This document shows, in pieces, positions 36,201 to 44,399 of a DNA stretch of 64,000 nucleotides. The notes under the pieces were generated by a model that saw only the letters and a program-made list of their open reading frames with translations, searched no databases and was not told where the DNA came from. Source of the stretch: Enoplolaimus lenunculus (Eukaryota > Nematoda > Enoplea > Enoplida > Thoracostomopsidae). The stretch is taken from the NCBI GenBank assembly GCA_030248215.1, contig JASANG010000611.1, positions 124,001-188,000 of the forward strand, in the 5' to 3' direction. A program made the translations under genes and the position numbers. Numbering within the stretch: position 1 is the first letter of the stretch; the number at the start of each line of letters is the position of its first letter.

Positions 36201-37137
36201 ATATCGATTATAGAGTTGCAACATTCAAAAATAAATACCGTACCCGGTCATGGACCTGGATGTTTTTGAAAAATTCATATGGCTCAAAGTTGTTTATTTC
36301 AGACTCATATCGGAATCAAAGGCGTCGTCAAGGATGCTGCTACGAAGCAGCTGATTCCGAACGCGGTTATATGGGTTACCAATGTGACTGATTCCGCAAA
36401 TCCATTCTTAATCAAACATCCAGTTACAACAGGTCTGAGATTTCAAAAGCTTTTCGGTTTTATTATGTATTTGGGTGTTAGTATGGTGTTGCTAGAGTTG
36501 TGCAGCCAAGTAGAAAAATAATAGTCAGAAAGGCGCTATCTTCATTATATTATTTCCTAGGTTTTGTTCTATATATTTCAGCGGGAACTGGTGACTATTG
36601 GCGATTGTTGACTGATGGCGTGTACAATGTCACAGTTCAAGCATTCGGTTATCAGTCGCAAACGAAAAAAATTACGGTATCAAATGGACGTCACTCTGAA
36701 GCGCAACGGGTAGACTTTGAACTGACTCCAGACAGCCAGGGCATACCGGGTGCAGCTCGTGGTCAGTTGTATGATCTCGAAAGTGGTAACCAGGTAAGAA
36801 AATTTTCATAGATCAAAATTTTTGTTCTTAGCACATGCAAAAGGAAGAAGCATAACGGTAATCAATTACCAGGAAGCAGGAACATTTGAATTTATTGATT
36901 GCTTTACTCGTGTCTGCGTTTCGAAAAATTCAGTCTCATAACGCTATTTATTTTTGATTTATCTATCGTTTATTCCAGTTTCATTGGGATTGTGTGCATA
37001 TTTGCATTGGTGTGTAAGCAGTAGTTTGATTGTAGCAGTTGTGCTTATTACAGCTTTAGGTCGAAGATGATGAAGACAATGAAGGCGAAATTAGCGATGC
37101 GGATTTACAAAGTATCATTGAACGTATGAACAAGTAA
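24292..37137 (+). CDS. Secreted zinc carboxypeptidase, CPE/CPN/CPM (M14B) type, 9 exons
   Basis: Exons: 24292-24517, 33276-33472, 33861-34016, 34490-34653, 35203-35342, 35847-35986, 36303-36432, 36582-36793, 37060-37137. Phases agree and total 481 codons (480 aa, close to carboxypeptidase E). M14B enzymes remove C-terminal Lys/Arg from peptides in the secretory route or outside cells. A signal peptide covers residues 1-18. Zinc ligands H87 and E90 (HGNE) and H217 are present, as are the substrate-binding [10 protein letters not shown] (156-165), [15 protein letters not shown] (Y301) and catalytic E312 (FEITLELS). A transthyretin-like domain follows (about 342-450, with GDYWRLL). There is no GPI signal or transmembrane segment; the tail is acidic then amphipathic ([17 protein letters not shown]), as in CPE. 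Odd: LHEGD where most relatives have LHGGD/LHGGA. Intron 1 is 8,758 bp against about 150-550 bp for the others. The nematode neuropeptide enzyme EGL-21 would be the closest functional guess; orthology unproven. Confidence 0.93.
24595..25225 (-). mobile_element. SINE-1 (tRNA-related), two head-to-tail copies
   Basis: Two units 363 bp apart. Each holds a 77-nt tRNA-like block (first at 24655-24731) whose ends GCGGGCT/AGCCCGC pair perfectly. On the minus strand the block has a box A TGGCGCAGTGGTAGAG and a box B GAGTTCGATCC. The anticodon and T arms do not fold as a normal tRNA. The rest of the unit (GCAGCATACGGTCGAC, ATGTGCACATGC phrases) is shared with the pair at 58120-58715. It lies in carboxypeptidase intron 1. 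Confidence 0.7.
25600..25762 (-). mobile_element. SINE-2 left part, split by a hAT-like insertion
   Basis: On the minus strand: box A TGGTGTAGTGGTAGCATG, then CTTGGCTCGAGCGCAAG, box B GATTCGATTCC and the GCAAAGCTTCGAACGGGGG tail phrase. Its far end CTTCATATAGCGATATATG is continued after the insertion at 26549, as judged from the intact copy ending near 26920. Confidence 0.65.
25763..26548. mobile_element. hAT-like element (CAGGGTGCAA ends) inserted in SINE-2
   Basis: The left end CAGGGTGCAAGCGG and inward-read right end CAGGGTTAAACCGG are inverted. GTGCAC flanks both sides (25757-25762 and 26549-26554). Subterminal CCGGCTCCGG-type phrases recall the elements at 28293 and 53065. It carries no open transposase and contains a second hAT-like element at 26094. 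Confidence 0.6.
26094..26283. mobile_element. Small hAT-like MITE nested in the element at 25763
   Basis: CAGGGATGGGCGGAAACCGA at the left and CTCCCATCCCTTG at the right form short inverted ends. CCGAGA/TCTCGG subterminal phrases match the element at 27638. Confidence 0.5.
26555..26920 (-). mobile_element. SINE-2 (tRNA-related) copies
   Basis: The minus strand shows a box A side GGTGGTAGCATGCTTGGC, CTCGAGCGCAAGAAGGCC, box B GGTTCGATCTC and a tail through AACTTCGAACAGGGGTCGTG. The downstream flank CTTCATATACCGTTTTATG with TTTTTGCTTTGCATACACTT repeats the flank seen at 26560-26600, so two overlapping copies are likely. Confidence 0.65.
27153..27575. mobile_element. hAT-like MITE with AGGGATNTGSCGAT ends
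   Basis: Left end AGGGATTTGCCGAT, inward-read right end AGGGATGTGGCGAT. Clustered GCCGAT/ATCGGC subterminal repeats (about ten) and an AT-rich centre are typical of hAT MITEs. 423 bp, non-coding. Confidence 0.7.
27638..28227. mobile_element. hAT-like MITE with 8-bp target duplication
   Basis: Left end CAGGGGTGGGCGATC, inward-read right end CAGGGATGGGCGGTC. Flanks CACAGCAG (27630-27637) and CACTGCAG (28228-28235) agree at 7 of 8 positions. Subterminal GGTCTCGGT/ACCGAGACC phrases are present. A PIF-like terminal sequence (GGGTCATCCGTATTTATACC) lies inside near 27957. Confidence 0.75.
28293..28561. mobile_element. hAT-like MITE (AGGGTGCAACYGGAATT ends)
   Basis: Left end AGGGTGCAACCGGAATT, inward-read right end CCAGGGTGCAACTGGAATTC. 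Flanks TTGGCGGA (28285-28292) and TTGGCGGT (28562-28569) agree at 7 of 8 positions. Inside are CCGAAACCGAAAC and CCGGAACCGGAA repeats. Confidence 0.75.
29005..30350. mobile_element. F-family foldback element with nested GGATTCGG-rich insertion
   Basis: The outer 29040-29290 (GCGAAGCTCGGAGTTTTGCG, CCCTCTGTCCGTTCGAACAG, GCTGAACCGATTTTGATAA) is inverted at about 30100-30350 (ATCGGTTCAGCGGTTC, TTTCGGACGGACGGATATG, AAAACGCTTCGCG). The centre is F-family AT-rich tandem units. At about 29345-29700 the unit is interrupted by sequence with TTCGGATTCGGATTC at both ends, probably another MITE. It lies in carboxypeptidase intron 1. Confidence 0.6.
30351..30875 (+). repeat. F-family tandem units with right-end flank
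   Basis: Three or more units containing GCTAATTTGCATATTAGCTT, TTTTTGGGTGCGAG-like and ATTTCACTGATTAATTAGGG phrases. They end with TCGCTCAATAAATGTAGTTC, the flank also seen at 8030 and 48645. Confidence 0.65.
30771..30822 (+). other. tRNA-like 3' half
   Basis: GGCGGACCGGTAATCCGTACG followed by a canonical T-arm GAGGGTTCGAGTCGCACC. The 5' half is missing and position 33 of the would-be anticodon loop is not U. It is a fragment, not a working tRNA gene. Confidence 0.4.
31874..32008. mobile_element. R-family MITE, complete ends
   Basis: Left end GGCCCGTAGTCAGCTCATCG, right end CTTGGCTACGGGCT. Inside, AAAATTTTCAGGAGGGGCAT, TTTTCGTTGACTTACCAGCA and GGTTGAGAGTTTTG show the standard order of R phrases. 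135 bp. It lies in carboxypeptidase intron 1. Confidence 0.65.
32009..33275 (+). other. End of carboxypeptidase intron 1, nothing recognised
   Basis: Strongly T/A-rich, with TATATGTATATTAGATATA-like tracts and no repeat family or open frame of note. It ends in the polypyrimidine-AG acceptor of exon 2. Confidence 0.6.
35605..35735 (+). mobile_element. T-family MITE, right end lost
   Basis: GTAGCCAATGTTACTTTTAGG followed by GGCGTAACAACAGATTAAGC, GTATTCCTAAG and GGTTGCAATAATGTGTTCC copies the T layout of 3374, but no right terminal repeat follows. It lies in carboxypeptidase intron 5. Confidence 0.65.
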
Positions 37138-37384
37138 AATAAGTTATTATAAAAATAGCCATGCTTTACAAACAACATTTACTTATATACCGGTGTTTAT
37201 CATGACGTCAAAGCCATCTGTGGTATATTATTTTTGTGTATCTATAAATACAGTATAGCTGTGGTGCATTGTTCTAGTCCTATAACTTGTGTACGCGAAA
37301 TCGGAGGTTTTTTTACAAAGATTAACATTGAAGATTTACGGTGTCTATTCTCATTTTAACTTCTAAGTAAATTTTTACCAAAAA

Positions 37385-37768
37385 CTGTAGTGACACGAAT
37401 AAGACGGGGTCTCATTTTGAGTCCCAATTAATAGGAGTCTGTTTCCCTAAGTTCGTAAGCTTGTAGAGTCCCTAAACCCTAATAGAGCCCATCCTAATTG
37501 TAGCGCATAAATGGCTCCAGAACCAAATAAAGTTGAGTTCGAAACTTTAAAGTGTACCTAAGTTTTGAAAGTATATAACCTGGCATTATCGCTCAAGCTT
37601 TTGATGCAAGGCAAAAACGTTTAATTCATTGAATAGTTGCAATACCGGATATACATATATTAGTAACGAATGGTGGAGGAGGGCGGGTTGAAAATAAATA
37701 ACAGGGGAGTACCCTCTGAAGAGGTCAAATATATATCAGTCTATTCCTTCTTGTTCGTGTCACTACAC
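37385..37768 (+). mobile_element. P-family MITE
   Basis: Left end CTGTAGTGACACGAATAAGA, right end TTGTTCGTGTCACTACAC before TA. The interior keeps the GAGTCCCAATTAATAGGAGT, GCATTATCGCTCAAGC and GCAATACCGGATATA phrases of the family. It is slightly shorter than the copy at 14537. Confidence 0.75.
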
Positions 37769-39082
37769 TATGTTAAATTGGGATTTTAAGGCGATCTTCT
37801 TAGCAATAGAAACATTAGGCCGCTAGGCATTTCCAAAACAAGGACAAGATAGAATTGTTTGATCAATACGCAAAAGAAAGGTAGTTTATTTCACAGAAAT
37901 ACTGAACATAATTCTGCAATCAGACGTCAAATTGCTAAATTACGCTCGTTATTTTCTCGTACATTTATTGTTGCTCGTTTGCTGATCTCAGATAATCATT
38001 CCATGCATAACATTCTGAATCCGGTATATTGATGAATGAATAAAAAATATTTTTGAGCATTTATGCCAGTAACGAACGTTTCAGTGTCAGGTCCGCTCTT
38101 ATATAGAATACGCTCATAATTTGGTAATTTCATGTACGCCTCTAGAGCATCTCTGCAAGGGTGTTTTCGTCATTTTGGCCCATATATAAAACGGGGCTTT
38201 GTTTTCCTGGGCTCAAAATATTACCTGGTTTTGTAGGGAACGTCTGAAGCGTAGCATTTGTTTGGAAAATGACAGAAGTTGAAAATTCTAACGCTTAAAC
38301 TTTCATGGTTTGGTAGAAACTTCAAACGCCTAGATATCTCGTGGTATGGCAAAATAAATCTGAAGCGTTAAACTTTCTTTGGAAAACGGATATGGTGGAA
38401 TATTCAAACGCCCAGATTTTGACTTGTTTGCCAGGAACCATCTGAACCGGAGATTTGTTTTGCAAAACGAAGAAAATCTATGCGTTTGAACTTTTCACAT
38501 TTCCCGTTTTCCAAATAAATCCAAAGTAACCGATGTTCTATACCAATCACGGAAAATCTAGGGGTTCAAATTTCCCACTTTTCCGGTTTTCCATACAGAA
38601 CTTATGGTTAACATGTTTTCTATCAAACCATGTCAAAACACGCATTCAAATTTTCCTGTTTTCCGAATTTCGCTTACACCTCTAACGTTCGCTTCCAAAC
38701 CGAAAGGAAACGTATACACTTAATTTTTCCACATGTTCAGAACCGAATAACACATCCCGATTTTCAATTTGGCGGAAAATTTAAATGCAAAAAACAAAAT
38801 AACGTGGTAAATAGATTATGTCATTTAGCGATTTCCGGCGTCAACAAACTTAGACTGTAACGATAAAGTCCGAAAATTCGCGCAACTCTATATTTAACGT
38901 TAGTATAATGCGCAACCTATACAAAATGTATGTCCATCAACGCAGTAGACTCATGCAAACGTTTTTGATTTAGAGATAAAATGGTTGCACAGGAGCATAC
39001 AGTTTAGCAATACTAGTAGGTATAGCTAGCATTTTGAAAACAGCATAGGGGACAATGGATGTGCAAAGTGCACGTATGGTAA
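37769..39082. other. Degenerate inverted/tandem stretch, no gene
   Basis: Between about 38150 and 38750 a phrase like CGTTTGAA/TTCAAACG next to TTTTCCGTTTTCC recurs every 60-70 bp, first in one and then in the other orientation, suggesting an old foldback MITE. The remainder has no recognisable content. Confidence 0.4.
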
Positions 39083-39376
39083 CGTGTGAGTGACATTAAG
39101 AGACCATAAAGCAGGATGGGAGCCGCCGCTCCAACAACCCTCCCCCCGCACTAAGTAGTTCATACAATTCAGCTCTACACTGTAAAAAAATTTTGCTCAA
39201 GCAATGAATTGCTTGGTGTGGAGGTTTAGGAGTCGACAGCCCCGTGTGAGTATTAATAGACCATAAGCAGGATGGGAACAGCCGCCCGCTTCCAACCCCC
39301 CTCCCGCGCTAAGCGGTTCTTTCAATTAAGCTGTACACTAAAAAATTTTGATGAATTGCTTGGTGTGGAGGTTTAG
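39083..39376 (+). repeat. Two-copy tandem repeat, unit about 150 bp
   Basis: Units starting GTGTGAGT at 39084 and 39244 share AGACCATAA..GCAGGATGGGA, CCAAC(C/A)CCCCTCCC.GC, TACACTG/TACACTA and GCTTGGTGTGGAGGTTTAGGA. It lies immediately left of the large satellite. Confidence 0.7.
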
Positions 39377-39469
39377 GATTAAAAAAAATATTTTTATGCG
39401 AGCGAGCTGAGGTGGAAAAAAGTGCGAATTTGGTTAGAGACGTTGACCTCTCCCCCTGCATCCGTCTGC

Positions 39470-39812
39470 CTAAATTATATGCAGCTGCCCCGTTTTCCCA
39501 TTAGCCCGAAACAAACCTGTTTCATTTTCCCACCGAAAAATTGCAGTTGTCCCGTTTTCACATTTGCCCGAATCAGGTCTGTCTTATTGTCCCGCTTTCC
39601 CAGCGAAACAAACCTTTTCCGTTTTCCCAGTGAAAAATTGCAGCTGTCCGTTTTCCCATTTGCCCGAGACAGGCTTTTTCCATTGTCCAGATTTCCCAGC
39701 GAAAAGTTTCCGTTTTCCCATTTGCCGGAAGCAAACCTGTCCCGTTCTCAGCAAAAAATTTCAGCTGTCCCGTTTTCCCAGTTTTCCCAAACAGACCTGT
39801 CCCACTGTCCCG
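39470..39812 (+). repeat. Tandem repeat of about 70-85 bp leading into the palindromic array
   Basis: Degenerate units combine TGTCCCGTTTTCCCA, TTTGCCCGAAACAGACCTGT, CATTGTCCCGTTTTCCCAGC and GAAAAATTGCAGC. The same phrases form the spacer of each large unit in the next array, so this looks like the ancestral or decayed part of it. Confidence 0.7.
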
Positions 39813-42800
39813 TTTCCCTAGCGAAATTTTGCAGCTGTTTCGTTTTGCTATTTGCCCGAAACAGGCCTTTCTCATTTTCCGGTCAATGTTACCCTAAAGG
39901 CCGTCCATTTTCCCGGGACAGAAATGTACCAGGAGTACCCGTCCCATTTTCCCGGGACAGCAATCTACCAGGAGTACATACAAAAAATATAATTGGGACA
40001 ACGGGACGGATGATACAGTGGGACAGATGAGACAGTTGGGACAGTTTGGACAGATGGGCCGTTGAGACAAATGGAACAGATTGGACAGTTGGTACACTTA
40101 GGACAGATGGGGCAGTTGGGACACATGGGACAGTTGGGACAGGTGGAACAGTCGGGACTAGGACAGTGGGACATCTGGGACCGTGGGTCAGTAGGACAGC
40201 TGGACAGTCCTACTGTCCCATTGTCCCACTGTCCCGCTATCCTACTGTCCCGCTGTCCTACTGTCCTACTGTCCCGCTGTCCTAGTGTCCTACTGTCCCG
40301 CTGTCCTGCTGTTCCACTGTCCCGCTGTCCTACTGTCCCACTGTCCTGCTGTTCCTCTGCCCTACTGTTCCGTTGTCCCGCTGTCCTACTGTACCGCTGT
40401 CCTACTGTCCTGCGGTCCCACTGTCCCGCAGTCCTACTGTCCCGCTGTCCTGCTATCCCTGCCCCGCTGTCTTACTGACCCACTGTCCCGCTGTCCTACT
40501 GTCCCACTGTCCCGCTGTCCTACTGTCTCACTGTCCCACCGTCCCGCTGTCCTATTGTCACGCTGTCCTACTGTCCTGCTGTCCTACTGTCCCGCTGTCC
40601 TACTGTCCTGCTGTTCCACTGTGTCCCGTTTTCCTAGCGAAATTTTGCAGCTGTCTCGTTTTGCTATTTGCCCGAAACAGGCCTTTCTCATTTTCCGGCC
40701 AATGTTACCCTAAAAAGGCCGTCCATTTTCCCGGGACAGAAATGTACCAGGAGTACCCGTCCCATTTTCCCCGGACAGCAATCTACCAGGAGTACATACA
40801 AAAAATATAATTGGGACAGCGGGACAGATGATACAGTGGGACAGATGAGACAGTTGGGACAGATGGGGCAGTTGGGACACATGGGACAGTCGGGACAGTT
40901 GGGACAGATGGAACAGTCGGGACTCGGACAGTGGGACAGCTGGGACAGTGGGCCAGTAGGACAGCAGGACAGTCCTACTGTCCCACTGACCCATTGTCCC
41001 ACTGTCCCGCTATCCTACTGTCCTGCTGTCCCACTGTCCTACTGTCCCGCTGTCCCGCTGTCCTGCTGTTCCACTCTCCCGCTGTCCTATTGTCCCACTG
41101 TCCTACTGTCCCACTGTCCCGCTGTCCTACTGTCCCACTGTCCTGCTGTCCCTCTGTCCTACTGTTCCGCTGTCCCGCTGTGCTACTGTACCGCTGTCCT
41201 ACTGTCCCGCTGTCCTACTGTCCCACTGTCCTACTGTCTCACTGTCCCACCGTCCCGCTGCCCTACTGTCACGCCGTCCTACTGTCCTGCTGTCCTACTG
41301 TCCCGCTGTCCTACTGTCCCGCTGTCCTACTGTCCCGCCGCCCTACTGTCCCGCTGTCCTGCTGTTCCACTGTCCCACTGTCCTACTGTCCCACTATCAC
41401 ACTGTCCCGCTGTCCCACTGTCCCGCTGTCCCGTTTTCCTAGCGAAATTTTGCAGCTGTCTCGTTTTACTATTTGCCCGAAACAGGCCTTTCTCATTTTC
41501 CGGCCAATGTTACCCTAAAGGCCGTCCATTTTCCCGGGACAGAAATGTACCAGGAGTACCCGTCCCATTTTCCCCGGACAGCAATCTACCAGGAGTACAT
41601 ACAAAAAATATAATTGGGACAGCGGGACAGATGATACAGTGGGACAGATGAGACAGTTGGGACAGATGGGACAGTTTGGACAGATGGGACAGTTTGGACA
41701 GATGGGACGTTGAGACAAAGGGAACAGATTGGACAGTTGGTACACTTAGGACAGATGGGGCAGTTGGGACACATGGGACAGTCGGGACAGTTGGGACAGA
41801 TGGAACAGTCGGGACTCGGACAGTGGGACAGCTGGGACAGTGGGCCAGTAGGACAGCAGGACAGTCCTACTGTCCCACTGACCCATTGTCCCACTGTCCC
41901 GCTATCCTACTGTCCTGCTGTCCCACTGTCCTACTGTCCCGCTGTCCTGCTGTTCCACTCTCCCGCTGTCCTATTGTCCCACTGTCCTACTGTCCCACTG
42001 TCCCGCTGTCCTACTGTCCCACTGTCCTGCTGTCCCTCTGTCCTACTGTTCCGCTGTCCCGCTGTGCTACTGTACCGCTGTCCTACTGTCCCGCTGTCCT
42101 ACTGTCCCACTGTCCTACTGTCTCACTGTCCCACCGTCCCGCTGCCCTACTGTCACGCCGTCCTACTGTCCTGCTGTCCTACTGTCCCGCTGTCCTACTG
42201 TCCCGCTGTCCTACTGTCCCGCTGCCCTACTGTCCCGCTGTCCTGCTGTCCCGCTGTCCTGCTGTTCCACTGTCCCACTGTCCTACTGTCCCACTATCTC
42301 ACTGTCCCGCTGTCCCACTGTCCCGCTGTCCCGTTTTCCTAGCGAAATTTTGCAGCTGTCTCGTTTTACTATTTGCCCGAAACAGGCCTTTCTCATTTTC
42401 CGGCCAATGTTACCCTAAAGGCCGTCCATTTTCCCGGGACAGAAATGTACCAGGAGTACCCGTCCCATTTTCCCCGGACAGCAATCTACCAGGAGTACAT
42501 ACAAAAAATATAATTGGGACAGCGGGACAGATGATACAGTGGGACAGATGAGACAGTTGGGACAGATGAGACAGTTTGGACAGATGGGACAATTTGGACA
42601 GATGGGACGTTGAGACAAATGGAACAGATTGGACAGTTGGTACACTTAGGACAGATGGGCAGTTGGGACACATGGGACAGTCGGGACAGTTGGGACAGTG
42701 GGTCAGTAGGACAGCGGGACAGTCCTACTGTCCCACTGACCCATTGTCCCACTGTCCCGCTATCCTACTGACCTGCTGTCCCACTGTCCTACTGTCCCGC

Positions 42801-43424
42801 TGTCCTACTGTCCCGCTGTCCTGCTGTTCCACTCTCCCGCTGTCCTATTGTCCCACTGTCCGACTGTCCCACTGTCCTACTGTCCCACTGTCCTGCTGTC
42901 CCTCTGTCCTACTGTTCCGCTGTCTGTCCTACTGTCCTGCTATCCCACTGTCCCGGGGTCCTACTGTCCCGCTGTCCTGCTATCCCACTGCTCCGCTGTC
43001 CTACTGTCCTACTGTTCCACTGTCCTACTGTCCCGCTGTCCCGCTGTCCCACTGTCCCACTGTCCCGCTGACTTACTGTCACGCTGTCCTACTGTCTTGC
43101 TGTCCCACTGTCCCGCTGTCCTACTGTCCCGCTGTCCTACTGTCCCGCTGTCCTACTGTCCCGCTGTCCTACTATCCCGTTGTCCTACTGTCCCGCTGTC
43201 CTGCTGTTCCACTGTCCCGCTGTCCTACTGTCCCACTGTCCTACTGTCTCACTGTCCCACTGTCCCGCTGTCCTACTGTCCCCACTGCCCGCTGTCCTAC
43301 TGTCCCGCTGTCCTACTGTCCCGCTGTCCTGCTGTTCCACTGTCCCGCTGTCCTACTGTCCCGCAGTCCTACTGTCCTGTCCCGCTGTCCGACATCCCAC
43401 TGTCCCGCTGTCCCAGTTAGGTTG
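39813..43424. repeat. Palindromic higher-order satellite based on an 8-bp motif
   Basis: Four large units begin at the phrase TAGCGAAATTTTGCAGCTGT at 39819, 40635, 41440 and 42340 (spacings 816, 805 and 900 bp). Each has a unique-sequence spacer of about 170 bp, a G-rich arm of GGGACAGT-type 8-10 bp units, a flip point (about 40208, 40973, 41864, 42723), then a longer C-rich arm of TGTCCYRC units. The arms are inverted repeats, so each unit can fold back. The last three units are near-identical in the spacer. Frames stay open because an 8-bp unit without stops cycles through all three frames; I regard none as genes. Confidence 0.85.
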
Positions 43425-43885
43425 TGTCGGTGGAAAAGGTATTCGATGATATTGTGAGCTCTGGACAATATTGGAGGGCTGTGCCTCCCCAATCTGAACA
43501 TTAGGGGCAAGTGCCTCTGCACCACATTTCCGAAGCCTATGGAGGGCAGGTTGGCAACACTGAGCACTCCCTAGCACACAAACTTCCAACTACTTAAAAA
43601 GCTGAGCTCAATCTCTTGTCTGGAAATCTCTGTACTAGCTCGCACATTTTTACAATCACAGAAATAAACAACGCGATTTATGAATATTTTGCAGCAATAC
43701 GCAATTTCAACTGCAATTTGCGCACACTTTACTGAGCAGCGCAGTCGCACCTGCTTGCGTTGTGTTATTTCAGCTATTAATGTGTTTGTTACGAAGTTTG
43801 TTGCTTCAACTGTTTTGCGTTTGTTTTGATTAGAAAATTTTACGACTAAAACTATAACACATAAACTTTAGGGAGTAAAATTTTC
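43425..43885. other. Nothing recognised
   Basis: Short intergenic stretch right of the array. A G/C-rich 43470-43560 has CTCCCCAATCTGAACATTAG but no family match in this window. Confidence 0.45.
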
Positions 43886-44094
43886 GGCCAATGTAAACAA
43901 CAGGCGCGGAACAGTATTAGCATATTCCAAAGCCTAAGCCTAAGCCTAAGCGTAAAGATGAGCATATCCGTAATCGTAAACGTAAGCCTAAGCTTAAGCT
44001 TAAGCCTAAACCAAGCAAAAAATTAATCGAAAGCTTAAGCTTGCTCTATTCTAGTCCCACAAAAAACCTTCTACCCTTGATCTTTACGTGGGCC
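43886..44094. mobile_element. G-family MITE with TTAGGC core
   Basis: Left end GGCCAATGTAAACAACAGGC, inward-read right end GGCCCACGTAAAGATCAAGG. The core holds CCTAAG and CTTAAG hexamers, then CAAGCAAAAAATTAATCGAA, in the same order as at 11022. Confidence 0.7.
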
Positions 44095-44128
44095 AAATTT
44101 TTAAAAAAAACATACACTGAAAATGGAA

Positions 44129-44399
44129 TTAACCCCTTCTCACATTCTGTTGCCTATAGGCGACTCAGCGCAGTGTATATACGTTAAATAATATATATCG
44201 CACCGTGTTTCACAATTGCAACAGGTATACATAGTACTAAATCACCACAAGACGTGAGAGCCCCCTCGGGCTCGAACGTCAAGCTCCTGTAGCTGCGTGG
44301 TGATCGTATACGCCTCCCACTCCAGTCACTGGAGTTCGAATCTTAGCATAAAAATAGGTTTCAATGGAAATAGAAAATATTCATGTGAGAAAGGGTTAA
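44129..44399 (+). mobile_element. piggyBac-like MITE with tRNA-like module
   Basis: 271 bp from TTAACCCCTTCTCACATT to ATGTGAGAAAGGGTTAA. TTAA at both ends and CCC(C/T)TT termini fit the piggyBac superfamily. Inside, AAGCTCCTGTAGCTGCGTGG (box-A-like) and GGAGTTCGAATCTTAGC (box B) suggest a captured tRNA-related sequence. Three tandem relatives lie at 62446-63368. Confidence 0.7.

Noticed and set aside
39422-43457. Long open frames encoding CPTVPLSR-like octapeptide repeats (up to about 327 residues) on the plus strand and Cys/Pro-rich frames on the minus strand
   Set aside because: An 8-bp repeat without stop words stays open in all frames and cycles every 24 bp. Overlapping frames on both strands show the same effect, units differ freely, and there is no signal peptide, splice structure or codon bias.
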